The translations under genes and the position numbers were made by a program. A DNA stretch of 64,000 nt. Origin: Progne subis subis (taxonomy: Eukaryota; Chordata; Aves; Passeriformes; Hirundinidae). Below, in pieces: positions 1 through 12,469 of the stretch. The stretch is taken from the NCBI GenBank assembly GCA_022316685.1, contig JAKJHU010000259.1:62001-126000 (forward strand), read 5' to 3'. Numbering within the stretch: position 1 is the stretch's first letter; each line of letters opens with the position of its first letter. The notes beneath the pieces are model-generated. The model did not search any database. It was given only the letters and a program-made list of their open reading frames with translations, and was not told the DNA's origin.

Positions 1-401
1 CCAGGCAAGGTATTCAACTGCTTAACATCCCCTGTCTCTACAGCTTCTATCCCAAATGCCCACCTAAATCACTTCGGGTCTTTGAAATACCCATTTCGGA
101 GGAAGTCTATGCCCAAAATGCACGGAGCCTCTGGGCTAGTCACAATAGGGTGTCTCTTCCACTCATTTCCAGTCAGGCACACATCAGCTTCCACCAAAGT
201 AAAATCTTGTGAACCCCCTGTCACCCCAGCAATGGAAACAGATTCTTCCCCCACATGTCTTGATGGGAGTAATGTGCACTGTGCACCAGTGTCAACTAAG
301 GCCTCATATTTTTGTGGTTCTGATGTGCCAGGCCAACGAATCCCCACAGTCCAAAAAACACGTTTTTCCCTAGCCTCTACCTGGCTAGAGGCAGGGCCCC
401 T
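1..401 (-). pseudogene. pro: Retroviral protease and start of pol (partial)
   Basis: Aspartic protease of the ERV. The active-site motif DTGAQ lies near 285-300 and the C-terminal ILGIDFL motif near 93-113, as in retropepsins that work as homodimers. The frame is open straight through from the gag stop at 402-404, so the gag and pro frames are the same. A TGA at 69-71 interrupts the frame soon after the ILGIDFL motif. The same frame is open again beyond it to the window edge, so the TGA looks like a point mutation in the pro-RT linker. RT and integrase would lie to the left of the window. Confidence 0.75.
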
Positions 402-2022
402 CTAAGCCTGATTATCCTTATTTCCCAGGGTAACCGGAGCTGCTTCCTTCTTGCTAGAACTTCCTCTCACCGTCTTGCCATCCAACAATTCATGCAGCCG
501 TTGTGTCATAGCATCAGTAGATTCTCCATCCCATCTTTTCATGTTTTCTCCACAATCACACAGGAAGGACCACAGCTTAGCCCGTGGGATGCCTTTTCCC
601 TCTCTATCTAGGGAATGTTTGCGTGTGGTGCCTGAGCCCCTAACTTGTACTGCAGAGATCTGGAGAATGTTCTCCTTGAGTTCTTTGTGATTCTCCATCT
701 TGTCTGCTAATTCCCACACCTGTGTTTCCAAAGCTGCGATTCTTGCATGTGTTGGACCATGCATGGCATCTGCATATGTTCGGAGCTTCTTCGCTATATC
801 AAGCACAGTCTCCTCTGTCTCATCCCGCTTCATTATTGCTAAAGCAGAGGAGTATTCTTGTGGCCCAAGTCGTACAAGTTTTCGCCACATTACAGGTGTA
901 CATGGTACCAAGTCGGGGTTCCTAGTGTTTAGGTCATCTGAGAAGACAATCTCCGCCACTGCCATTTCTCTCAAGCGCTGAATCCCTTGTTCAATGGTTT
1001 TCCACTGGGTTTGCTGCATATAGAGATTGTCGGCACAGATATCTTTGTGCCACACTTCCCAGGACCCGTTCCCAGAGACTGCAAGGACTAGCCTCCCTCA
1101 TCATTTCTTGGTCAATAACTGGATCATGTGATAGGGATCCAAGATGTCTCGCTTCAGTGCCATCCAGTATTGTAGCCTCGCCTGCAGCATCCCAAAGACG
1201 GACTAACCAACTAATTATAGATTCATCATGTCGTCGAGTATAATCCTTTCTTAGGCCACGAAGGTCCTTCAGGGAAAAGGACTCAATAGTATCTCCGGAT
1301 CTTGTAGCAGTTGGTCGGGCTCTTGATGTTGTAGCAGTTGGTTGGGCTCCTGATCTTGTAGCAGCTGGTTGGGTTTTTGATCGTGTGCTAGTTGGTTGGA
1401 CTCCTGATATTGTACTAGTTGGTTGGGCTTCTGATTTTGTATCAGTTGGTTCAGCTTCTGACTGTGTATCATCAGTTGCTTCAGCTTCTGATTGTGTATC
1501 AGCTGGTTTGACTCCCGACTGGGTGTCAGGGGGCATTGAGGATCCTTCACCTGAATCTTTGTCTACTGGTCGATTGGTTTTGTCCGTGTGCTTCTTTCCC
1601 TTCTTTATTGCAGCAACTGCTGGTGTCTTAGCCTCACTGTCTGGTTTAGCTGCAGCCTGAATAGCTGTGGGATTGGCTGCAGCCTGAGTGACTGATTTAT
1701 CTCCCTGCTCCCTTGCCTCTATCTGCTGCCCTACAGTGTTTAGCCGTGTGTGACTCATTCTAGAAAAGCTATAAACTATATAGAGGAAAGTCACCAGGTG
1801 AAATACCAGGAAGGTGGTGTCTTTAACATTCAGGAGACCCTGAACATTCTCCAAAAGTGATGTAACTGACTCAGAAGAAGGAAAAAAGAGGCTGAAGAGC
1901 CTCATCCCGTACTCCTCCTCTAACAAACTGGGTGCAATTATTGATAAATCCCCAAAACATGCTGCGGGAACTAGGACGCAGGGTAGGACGAAAGAACCAT
2001 AAACTGAACATACCCAGAACAA
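402..2022 (-). pseudogene. gag: ERVL-like gag, frameshifted
   Basis: Two overlapping open frames, 991-2022 and 402-1055, together make one gag. By eye, a one-base indel near 1095-1110 shifts the frame: downstream of it the sequence makes sense only in the second frame. The N-terminal part from 2022 has two hydrophobic stretches. A methionine at 1756-1758, followed by a hydrophilic segment, is an alternative start. The middle holds an S/T/Q/P-rich tandem repeat. The C-terminal part (about 700-1050) is charged and helical, with a likely coiled coil near 690-760. No CCHC knuckle is visible. It ends at a TAG at 402-404, followed in frame by protease. It is too decayed to be translated whole here. 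Confidence 0.7.
1304..1522 (-). repeat. 27-bp tandem repeat inside gag, about 8 units
   Basis: Eight consecutive units of 27 bp (one of 30 bp), starting at 1304, 1331, 1358, 1385, 1412, 1439, 1466 and 1496. On the minus strand each codes a 9-residue unit of the Q-P-T-x-T-R-S type. All units keep the gag frame, so the array grew as coding sequence. Units diverge from left to right, the 1304-1411 units being closest to one another. Confidence 0.85.
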
Positions 2023-2351
2023 ACTCCAGTGTCTTTATAAGCTTCTTGTAAACCATAATCACCGAACCCAGTAAAATAACTATTCTAATTTGTGCATCCC
2101 TCGTGTAAAAAGCTGTATGTTAGGGACAATATTGGAGCTATTTCTGGGTAGGAAAACAAACCTAGGGACCAGAAAGGTATTAAGACCTCAAAAAAGCCTA
2201 GGGAACAGAAATGCAGGAAAGACTCCATTCTAAGAGACATTAGGACTTCAAGAAGCAACATGGCCACTGTCTGTTTAATCCCCACCCAAAGGACAACCAA
2301 AAAAAAAATGCAGTTAATAATAATCAATACAAGTTTTTTCCACTCTCTCGT

Positions 2352-2369
2352 GCCCCGCAGTGGGCGCCA
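2352..2369 (-). other. Primer-binding site, tRNA-Lys-like
   Basis: On the minus strand this begins TGGCGCCC and ends in a G-rich run, placed 10 nt downstream of the LTR end. The first 8 nt match tRNA-Lys acceptor complements. The inner part differs from the tRNA-Lys(CUU) sequence I know at about three positions, so the true primer is unsure. Classical mammalian ERVL uses tRNA-Leu, which this does not resemble. Confidence 0.6.
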
Positions 2370-2379
2370 ATTAAGGGTA

Positions 2380-3406
2380 TGTCCTGGTTTGGGACAAATT
2401 TGGGGGAAAACCCCTGTATAGGATCCCTCTGGGAAGCAAACCCAAGTGGCCCCTCCCTCCAACCAGTCTGAAAAAAAACCTTTTTGGAAAAAAGTGGAAA
2501 AAACTATTTTACTAAACAAATGAAGTGTATACAAGTATAAAGAATGAATAATATGAAACAATAAAACCTCTCCTTCTGAAGTGAGATGGCAAATTGAAAA
2601 AGTCCTTGCCGTGGGTGGAGCTCGGCTCTCTCTCAGTCTCTCATCAGTCCCAGTCCCTCCGGTGCTGCTGGAAAATGCCGAGGTCCAGGCCCCGGTGGGC
2701 TGCAGGTGCAGCCCCCAGTGCTCCCCTGGGTTTTCAGTCCAGAGCAGGTTTAAACAGTTCCAAGAAAAAGGAAAAAAAACAGTCCAGGGAACTTCTCTGC
2801 CCTAGCTAGCTGAAACTAACTAAAAGCAAAAAGATCTCTGTCCTGCAGTCTCTCCAGGCTTCCGCGGAACACCCCGTCCGCAGAAGAATGTGGAGGAGTC
2901 AGGCAGTTTTCTCAAAACAAACTCCGCGCTTCTCCTTGCTCTTAGAACCAGTCTTAAAGGCACAGGACTCAATATACAGCACAAACAGAACAGACGATTG
3001 GGGATACAAGCATCATAAAGTTACCCTAGGACACAGAGTCGGAATACAACCTGACACGGTGGTGGTAGCAGTTCAGATGAAGTGGTCTTGTTGAAGCAGT
3101 GTTCCTGCAGAAAGCTCTGGTAGCTCTTGTCCTCTGGGAATCTAGTGGGTAAGGCTGCCTGTGCTGTCCCAAATCCCAGATTATATCCAGGTGGGAATGC
3201 TTGGCTCCTCCCCCTGGGTGGAGCATCTCACAATGGGCTGTTATCATTTTATCGGTCTTGTAATGGGTCCTTGATTGCCCATTAAACAGAGATAGCTCCT
3301 GTAGGGAGTTATCTATGAGTCATGCAGCAGGGCATTGATGGGCCATTAACAGAAGATAGTCTGGAGGCAGGGGGCAAGGGAAACACTGCCCAACTTAGTT
3401 TCAACA
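2380..3406 (-). mobile_element. 5' LTR of the ERVL-like provirus
   Basis: Read on the minus strand, the LTR starts TGTTGAAACTAAG at 3406 and ends ...CCAGGACA at 2380, just before the primer-binding site. A GGATATAATC TATA-like box lies near 3176-3190 (minus). No target duplication can be checked because the other end is outside the window. The 2380-3033 part is homologous to the separate solo LTR at 42590-43227, whereas 3034-3406 has no counterpart there. The LTR is therefore either about 1.03 kb and modular, or a shorter LTR abutting a second LTR fragment. Confidence 0.7.
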
Positions 3407-4680
3407 TTTCATGTAGATGGTGATAGAATACATACTTTGGGCACGTCTTACATTGTAACCTAGGACACTGTACAAATGAAGTAACTTTTTGCCCTTGTCA
3501 TATCCATAATGGCCAAGTATATGTAACAAAAATAGTTGCTGGGTTAAGCATTTCAGTTATATGGGAAAAGAAGCCGTAGTGAGTAGTATAAAATGGAATG
3601 GTAAAGAGTTGCTCTGTTACTTTCTTATAAACAGTTTAAAGATTTTTTTTAATGTTTTGTGTTATAATTATTATTCTTTGCTGGGAAAAAATACATAATA
3701 ATGAGGGGTGTTAAACAGACTTTTTGGCACTTGTTAATCAATACAGATAATAAACCAGCAATGCTCTTGTATTTAACAGGTTGAAATTTCCATTAATTCA
3801 CAGACTCTGAGGAAGTATTTAAGATACTTTCCACACAACGTACAATTTATTTTTTAAAAACACATTGAGCTCTGTCTAAAATAATAGGATTTTCCATTTT
3901 ACTTATAGTGTGCCTTTGGACTATTGTTGTATGAATGCAGTTTCCTCAATAGGTAGCACTTTAAAATTATTTTAGGCAAATAAACAGCCTTTTTTCTTCT
4001 ATGAGCTTCTATTTACTTTAAAAAACTCTTTTTTTGTTTGTTTGGTTTTTCTGGTTTTTTTTGTGGTTTTTTGTGGGTTTTTTTTTTTCCCTTTGTGTCT
4101 ATATTGATAAGGTACTATTGAGCTTTAATTTGGTGAGGTATAAGGATTCGCAATCCTCTTGTTCCCTTAATCACCCTTCCTGTCATTTGCCTCAGTTTCT
4201 TTTTTTTTTTTTAATTTATTTAAATTTATGATCAGGTTATGTATGGTATTCTGTGTAACTTCTACTGTGATGCTCAATACTCAGCCTTGCCACTGTGGCT
4301 CTGGGTTCCATTTATCATTTTTAAGGCTTTGTCACTCTGTAAATTCCTCACCATTTTTCAGTTGGTTAGTACTGCCAGGACAGTGTCATCTTTGGCTGTT
4401 TTCACATACTGAACCTCTGACTGGCCGAACATTCCAGTTGTGTTAAAATTTACTAGTAGAGTAGTTCCATTGTTTAATCCCGTTGCTATTGGAAATCTGT
4501 GCCATCCTAAACATCAAGTTGCAATATCAGCCAAAAATGGCCTTTTCTTGTGTAATGGGAATGTTCTGGGTTCCCACTGTGACCTCCACAGCAAAGATAG
4601 ATGCTATAATAGTATGAGCTTAAGGTCATACTTTAGTAGTCTTAAGCTGCACCTAGGGAAGTATAGCTAGAATTAGGAAA
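3407..4680. other. AT-rich single-copy sequence, no gene seen
   Basis: No open frame above noise and no recognised repeat, apart from T/G-rich low-complexity tracts at about 4029-4092 and 4200-4212. Confidence 0.5.
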
Positions 4681-4684
4681 ATAT

Positions 4685-4872
4685 TTTTTACAGAAAGTGT
4701 GATAAAGTACTGGAATGGTCTGCCTGGGGAGGTGGTGGAGTCACCATCTCAGGATGTGCTTAAGAAAAGACTGGATGTGGCACTTGGTGCCATGGTTTAG
4801 TTGAGGGTGTTAGGGCTGGGTTGGACTCGATCTTGAAGTTCTCTTTCAAGCTAATGATTCTGTGTGAGAGGA
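4685..4872 (+). mobile_element. CR1 LINE, 3' end fragment
   Basis: Typical CR1 3' end: the text around TGGAATGGTCTGCCTGGGGA, a TTGGACTCGAT box, and a terminal ATGATTCTGTG tail near 4853-4865. It is severely 5' truncated, as is usual for avian CR1, and carries no coding domain. Confidence 0.85.
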
Positions 4873-5067
4873 AATGTACTGTGTAACCATGTCCCATGTG
4901 GAAAATGCCAGCTGTTGTGTCCAGTCTACTTGTTCCTCCTGGCAGGCGAATGGTTAGTGAACAAGAAAGGTTTAATTTCACAAAGAGCTAAATCACGTTA
5001 TGGTGTTGAGGGCTCTAATTCCAACTAAAGGAGGCAATTGAATGCATCTTAGAAGGAAGTCACCTTT

Positions 5068-5474
5068 TGATTTTTGAGGGGGTTCTTTAGAGAGACCCAG
5101 ATGGCAAAAGGCACAGAGCCTGCTCTCTGTCCGGAGGGATATCACAGCTTTATTCTTAGGGGTCCTGCCGCCGCCAGCCTGAGCTCAGTACGGAGCTCTT
5201 TCCCCATTCCCATCCGGCCCCAGAGAGACCGAGCCCCTGGCCGTCTGGGGGATTTTTCCCAGGGGGGATGGGCCTAGAGGCAGGGAGAAGCCACTACCCA
5301 ATCAGGGATAAGGGGGGAGTGGAACAGAGTTGGGTTAGATTCCAGTGTGGGAGTGGGTGCGGCCAAGTAGGGACAAACCATGTGATACGGTTTCCAAGGG
5401 GATACAATAGAAAACATTACAAAACCCCAATATAAAATGAAACACAATATAAACCAAATTAACACACTGTAACA
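5068..5474 (-). mobile_element. Candidate solo LTR
   Basis: A GC-rich block in AT-rich surroundings. On the minus strand it begins TGTTACAG at 5474, has TATA-like T/A boxes near 5430-5450 and an AATAAA near 5150, then a GC-rich U5-like end. The 5-bp flanks, ccttt on the left and tcttt on the right, match at 4 of 5 positions. Boundaries are therefore tentative. No internal retroviral sequence adjoins it. Confidence 0.5.
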
Positions 5475-8400
5475 TCTTTTTCAACTTTATCCTCTGTCAT
5501 TTGCCATTTTTTTTTCTTCTGTTGATTGTTAGTGAAATGACTCCAAATAAACATGTAGATGATCAGAAACTCCCAAAAGATTATCTTTGAACGCTGGACT
5601 TCCTTTTTCAAATCTATTATGTAATCTATAGCTGAACATCTATAGAAGACAAACATACAGTAGTTTCTTATTTTGCTCTGCACAGTTTGTAGCAAGGACA
5701 AATAAAAATGCATACTGGAGTCCGCTGGCAGACTTGATGTTTCTGGTTAAAGCATGTTGACTGCATAATACAGGTCCTTTTGTGCTACAAATTTGTACCT
5801 AATTTAGAAAAAAAACTCCTCTGTGTACTGTTCGTGAATGCTTTAATTCATAAAGAATTGAAGTGGAAGATTCCAATTAATTGTTTATGGAAATAAAGCT
5901 TGAAGAAGTATGTGTGCACATACTCATGTGTGTGTGTATGTAGATATGTATATATACGTGACAAACAGTAAAAGAGCATGCCACTGCTTTGCAATGTAAC
6001 AGTTTGAGGCAATTTCCTTGAAATCTAAATATACAAAAATTTAAAAGAGGTTTTTGACTAGGTTGGCAATCATGTTCTTGTAAAAGCAAGACTTGCATAA
6101 ATGCATGGATTTTTCCCAGTGCTGATGCTTCTTCAGAGCTTTTAAACTTCAGTAATAAGTAGTAAATATATATGTATTAAATCTCATGTGTGCTGGTATT
6201 CCTTAGGCAGTTTAGTTCATGCCTGTGTGTTCAGGTTGGCACCAGTCCTGCAACTGATACCAAACAAATGGCTCAGTGTAGAATCTGTCTGCTCCTGCCA
6301 GCTCTGGCAGCTTTCTTGGAAGAGAGTTGTCAATTTTTTCAGAACTTAGCTTTTCCTAAGTAAATAAATTAATGCAAGTTGTAGACATAAAACTGCCTTT
6401 GGTGTCTGCTTGCAGTGATCTGTGTTACATGCTGATATAGCCTTTGGTATGGAAAGATATGTTTTCAGAGACTTTTTGGCATTCAAAAGATGAGAAGAGC
6501 CATAAAAATCTTGAGGAAGCTCTGAGGGCCCTTAGTACATGCAGGTGTTAAAGCTACTGCCCATGAAGAGTGTTCTGAGCCGAGATGAAATCAGCCCACC
6601 TTCTCTCTTTGCTCTGATAAAATCACTATCTTTTTATGTCCTTCACTTACAGTTGTATCAGGGAACCTGTGGCTTGTAGGAGATATGTGGCCCTTGGATT
6701 TGTCATAGTCCGCAGCAACTTTTTTGTGTTCTGCTTTTGGGGTGGCCCAAAACCATGTAGGAGCAGGAAACTCACCAAAGTGTGTGGTTTAAGAGGAGTA
6801 ATTTCTCCCCTAGGGAAAATTTGTCTCCTCTTCTACCTTGCTGCACTTGCTCTCTGTATACGTCTTTTTAGCCTACTTTGTGGGAACTCTCTTCAATTTA
6901 AAGTTCAATTAAATGTATGTCACATACTGAATATAGTGACTTAATTTCTGCCATAAGATTGCTTCCTTGCTCAGAGCTTCCATTCCCTTCATCCTCTGTC
7001 TCTTTCTACAGCTTTACCCTTTGTGTTTCATTGCCACTTGGTCTCATTTGCAGTAAAATTTTTCCTATGACTATTCCCTTTGCTTTTGAAGAGACATGAA
7101 AGCCTATAAAACCATACAAAATTGCTCAGTGGTACTGTGGAAGTGAAACTGTTTCAATAAAAGCTGTGATCTGTCTATGAAAAGAAAAAAAATGTTGCTA
7201 ATGAAATAAATGTGCAAGGCAAACATATTGAAGAATGATGTGGGCTGTTAATGTTTCCTTCAGTGGTTTGAACACATAGAAAAGGGAGATGTCATTTTCA
7301 GTGCATGAAACATTAATCACTTTGGGAGGTTATTAAGGAGGAAGTATGTTTTTTCTGCAGTTTTTGAGCTTTTTTTTCCAACCAAGGTCTCAGAAAAGTA
7401 GCTTTTAAGTAAGCTGCTTGCTTCAATCAAGAAATATGTCCGTAGGTACTTCTCAGCTATATTCTCTTCCTCAAATCTTCATATTTTTAAATTAATAGAT
7501 GTATTTTCTTAAGAATACTGCCTCTTTAGCCTTGTGCTTCCAGAGAAAGTCTTATAATTTTTTAAAGGTTTTGTAGTTTTGTAGGAAGGTGACAACTGGA
7601 AGGTAATTCTCTGAGATTGAGTGGAATATAGGTTAATGCTGTGGTGCCCTCCCTCCTGAATTGAAAGGGTGTGAGACACCAGGTTGTTTTTTCTCACACA
7701 ATGATAATGGCATTGAAGATGGTGCTCTACCTTCTTCCTTTGGTGTTACCCCATAGTGCTGAGCAGCTGAATGCCTTTGCCTGAAATGTTGCTTTGACAC
7801 CAGACAGATTTTAGATAAACTCAATTTTCTTGGGACTTCTTGTGCACCTCTGTGTCTTGAGTATTTTTTTTTTATTGTTTTTATTATTTATTGTTTATCT
7901 TCAGTTGCAAAAGGTCATGTAAACTGCTGCTGAACTCATAAGACCACATTTTTTATATATACCTTTTTTCAATCATGATCCCTAGTTCTTCAGCTCTTAA
8001 ATATTAATGACACATAGCATTCTTTGTTACAAATTTTCAAAACCTAAACCATGTAATATTCATGGGACACATCTTTAAAGTTTTGCCTAATAAGAGGGCA
8101 GTAATAGCTTTTAGAAAGCATTTTTAGTGTTTAATAATTTCATACACATTAATACCATAATGTTCTCCAGATGGTGAAATCACAAAGCAATAAAAATGCT
8201 TTCACCCTGGTAATGTGTGTGTCTCCCTGATTGCCTGCAGCTATGTTCTGTGTTCTAAATCTTTCAGATGTAATCAGTTAAATGTGGTTAGTTCTCGAAA
8301 TTAGTTGGATGGGAGACTTATGGAAGACATTATTAACCAGGTCAACAGTATTAATTTTATAGTTAGATGGATTCTTGTTCTGTTCAAGAGCTGAACTATT

Positions 8401-11400
8401 CAGACTTCTGCACAAGCGATTAGAAAATATTCCAGTGTTCAAGTGGTCTATGATCTTCATCATGGTGACTTATTACTATGTGTGTGCACTGTAGGTAATC
8501 AGTGCTAGGCAAAAATCGGTCGTTTGTGAACTGCCAGTATATACTGTTGGTTTGGCTGCAGAGTTTCTGTGACAGGATTGTGAAGTGTTTCTGAAAGGTA
8601 CAGAAAAAAATATGTCCTTTAAGAGTATGTATGGCTCTCAAGACCAGGTGCTGGCAAAGCCTTCAGTGCTAAAGAGTTGGAAGGGATGCAGGCATCACAT
8701 GCATGGCTTGGACATCTGCACAATCATCACTGAAGATGGAAGGCAAGATTGAGAGATGTTTTTATTAGGCAAAATGAGAACAAAACCTGAAGAGATGCTC
8801 AAATGAAAAGTTTTCTATGAGCTCTGAAGAAATAAAAAGGAGAACAATGTGCAACAGTCTTACCAGTCTCCTCTGTGGGAGGAGATGATGTGACAAAGTG
8901 ATCGTGCAAGAGGAAAGTGAAGAGAAAGGAAAAAATGTGCTCATCTAGGAAGGCATAAAGCCAAAAACCTTCAGTCTGGGATAACATGTATAGCTTTGTA
9001 ATAGGGCCTTGAAGTTGAGGACTTTTATCCAAGTGCTGTTAGAGCTGAACATGGGAGGAGGCTTTCTGTGGTTTGTTTTGTTTCCAGCTAAGGAGATATT
9101 TTTGGGGCTCTTGTAGGTAAGTGAAGAAAAGATAAACTGGAAGAACAACTAAATGCTAATAATGTGAAAAATATAGTGTAGTGGTGATAGGATGTTCCAT
9201 GCAAAATTAAAGCTGCACTAGTTCAGACATGATATATATTTATGGAAGAAGGTAATGGCTCTCACTCTTTAAAAGAGCTGGTTCATTAGGGGTTCATACC
9301 TAACATAAAGAACAAGTGAATCAACTGCAGTTTAAATAAGAAAAAGCCCTCTCCTTGAGCAGCCTTAAAAAAAACAGGATTTTTTTTTTTTCCAGTTCTC
9401 CTGGTTAGTTTAGTTTCCTTTGTTTTATAATTAATTTTTATATTTATAGCTTATGTGATAGGCACCCAAATCAACAGAAAATTCATAAAGATTTGCAAAA
9501 AAGCAATGATTCATGCATGCAAGAGTGAGAGCAAGTTTAAATGCATGAAACAGTATTTTTATAGGGATTTGCTACTATTGCTGTTTTGGGGTTTTTTGTG
9601 GTTTGTTTGTTTGTTTGTTTTTGTGGTTCCTCCCCTGGTCTAATGGACTAGTGCCAGTGCTCAGGCATCCTTGGCCTGTAATTTCTTGGGATAATAGATC
9701 CGTAGCCTTTCACTATTATCTACACTACCAACAAAAAGTCATGTCAGAGTCTGTACAGCAGGCCGATGTTGTTGTTTGTCGCCTTCACTTTCAGAATACC
9801 CATGTGTATCTTGCTTCCTGGTTGAGTGCTGGACTGAAACACCCAATTGCAGCTCCTGGTTGCCTCACAAACTAAGTCACACAGGACAGTGTGTGCTATA
9901 CTGCTAGGTCTACACCTGGTGAGGTTAATTTTCTGTAAAAGTTTTGGTATGGGTCCAGTCTAAGTGCGCAACAGGGGAAAAGAAAGTATAAAATTGCAGC
10001 TTTTATGACTCCCTATCAACTTAGGATAGTCATAAGTTGAAGTTAGACCATATTAAATACCTGTTAGGCTCATGTTTTCTTTCAGGTGTTGCTTTTCAGG
10101 CACTGGATAAAACCAGACATCTTCTTCTGCAGTCCAAATGCATAATCCAAGTCAAGAACACCTCTGTGCAGAGGCTCTGGTACCAACCATTTCAAATAGG
10201 CTTCTCAGACCACAGGGAGCAATATGATGTTTGAAGCCAGGATTTTCAAATTCATGGGATTTTTTTTTACTCTCTACTTATTGAATGCTTCCCATCTTGC
10301 ATGAATTATTTTTTGGTTTTAGTCAGTGCTCTCTTCCTTTGAAGAGTAAAAGGACTGGAAAATATGTTTCTGTTTATTTTGTTAGATTTACTGTTTTGCC
10401 CCCTTGGCAGTCTCATCATCAAATTTTAGTCAACTTTTGTTTCTACATTTTTAGACCAGTGTATATGTTATGGTCCCTACTATAATTTCATACAGGCTTT
10501 CAGCTGAAAATTGTACTTCATTTCAATCAATAACTATCTTTGTCTTAAATAAACTTACTGGAAAGCAGCTCAGTTTTTAATATATTACATTCTAGAGCAA
10601 GTTCTGCAAGCATGAGCTAAAGGTTACATGTTGATGCTTTGCAGATATGGTTTTTGCAGACTATTTTGTGCAGTACAGAAGTAGTTAAGCAAACCAACTT
10701 CAGAACAGCTGTTGTTTAGAAGTCTGTAGAAGAAATTTTGAAAGAAGAAGGTTAGAAATCTGTAAACTTTAAAAGTTTACAGATTTACAAAGGTTTTAGT
10801 AGTTCGCCTGAAGATGGTAGCTTTAAATAATATGTCAGTTGTGTGGTGATTTATCATAATCAATTCTAGTAATTCTTCTCTGCTTACAGTTAATAAAATG
10901 TAATTTCTTTTAAATGCTTGCTAGACAGATGATGTTAATATGTCTGTTTTCCATCCCAGCATTTCAAGAATATTATAATAGAGATAGCAATCCAACATGA
11001 AAACAAATGACCATCTTACAAAGAAAAAAGCCTATAAAACTAAGTGTAGAGAAATGACATGTGAATGTTCTGAGTTCTCCCTGCTGTCATAGTCCACATC
11101 ACTTCCATTATGCCTGTTCATCTATCATGAAAAGCTCTTTGGGAGAAAGCACTGTGAGGAAACTCTCCATCAGCATATTTGTTAATTTTAGGAAGTGGTA
11201 GAATACATCATCATCTGGCTGAGGAATGCAAAGGAAAAGGCCCTCCTTTTGGCAGCCAGAGAGGGGAAGGAATGTGCTTTGCCTTTTTAAGTGCAACCAG
11301 CTATTAACTGGTATGTGGTTGTTTTTCCTCCCTTCAGGCCATATGTCGGCATCCCCAGAGACCCTCCTTACTCACAGGAGGCTCCTCACAATCTGGACAG

Positions 11401-12463
11401 TCCTTCACTTCCTCTAACACAGGAGGAAAATCATGTATTCCTTTGTGGAGGAATTGGGAAGGACCATGAAATAGAAGTTTTCTGATACATTTTTCTTTAT
11501 TCTCTGACATTGCAACTCCCAGGTTTTGTCCCATCAAAAAAAAAAAGGCTGGTATGATTTGTCATGCAAACTGTCAGCTCCATAAGAATTAGGATTTTAT
11601 TTTTTTTTTTTTACATTATAATATCTTAATATTTTAAAGTATCTAGGATGCATATGACAAAGTGGCATTTCTGTCCCTGACTGACTTTCAATTGAATATT
11701 TTTACAGACATTCATTGTGCCATTTTGTCACAGAAGGTGTAGGAGAATCAGGATATTCTTTAAGTGCAGAGGATACGTATTTTCCTTTCCTGGGGCTGTT
11801 TTATGTAAATGTGCCTGAGAGGCTCAGGATGAAAAAAAACACCCTACATTTGTTTGGTCAATTGCAGATTGTGATTGGATGCTTAATAGTCTGAGGAATT
11901 TTCTGCTTCATGATTGCATTATCAAAACTGATTCATTCAAGGTTTCATTTCCAACTTTATTTTTAGTCTATACTAATTGTAACCATGTTACCAGCATACT
12001 TCCTCTGACATGCAATCCAATGTAATTGAAAAGATGCAGGATTTTTCTGTTGTACAGTAACAGCTATTTTATTCTGTCCATGTGCAAGAGGATCATATAT
12101 GTATATATCATGAACTTGCTATTTATGGAAAAGTATTTCTGTGACCTGTAAATACTGATTAAGTAATTTCTTGATCCAGCTTTTTGTTCCAAAATTCTTT
12201 TCCATAGATTTTTGTATTGGTCATGATGTTTTGTTCTTCCTGAAAAAGTTGTAGTCCAACACTTTCTCCCTGAGATAGTGAGACCCTGTAAAAAAACTCT
12301 GTATGGATGACACTGAAGCTGTATTGAAGAGTTTGGTACCACATGAGTAGCGTCTTGATTTCAGCAGCTTCACTGAAAGCTTTACTGTGTGGCTATGTGC
12401 TACTTTTACAAAGAGGAATCCTTCAACCTTTTATTAAAATAAACCTTGTTCGAAGACAAGCAG
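5475..12463. other. Seven kb of AT-rich sequence, no gene or repeat recognised
   Basis: The open frames here are short and look random. I see a TG/TA microsatellite at about 5920-5958, GTTT repeats at about 9590-9622, and scattered A or T runs. Diverged repeats that I cannot recognise by eye may be present. Confidence 0.5.
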
Positions 12464-12469
12464 CGTATG
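12464..12469. repeat. Target-site duplication CGTATG (left)
   Basis: Matches CGTATG at 13110-13115 on the other side of the solo LTR. A 6-bp duplication is typical of alpha/betaretrovirus-type (class II) integrases. Confidence 0.75.

Larger units (their letters stand above)
1..2369 (-). mobile_element. ERVL-like provirus, internal part (truncated by window edge)
   Basis: Minus-strand endogenous retrovirus read from its LTR at 2380-3406 towards position 1. In order: primer-binding site (2352-2369), leader, gag (2022 down to 402), an in-frame amber codon, then protease to about position 69 and the start of the next pol segment, which is cut by the window edge. Gag has no CCHC zinc knuckle that I can see. 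With the protease and the sequence that follows it, this suggests an ERVL-like bird lineage rather than an alpha- or gammaretrovirus; the class call is from family resemblance, not alignment. One gag frameshift and one TGA after the protease show that it is a decayed copy. Confidence 0.8.

Noticed and set aside
5910..5960. TG/TA run as a possible regulatory element
   Set aside because: Ordinary short microsatellite.
11334..11537. 67-aa minus-strand frame containing a CxxC pair
   Set aside because: Considered as a possible exon, but there are no convincing splice sites and no family was recognised.
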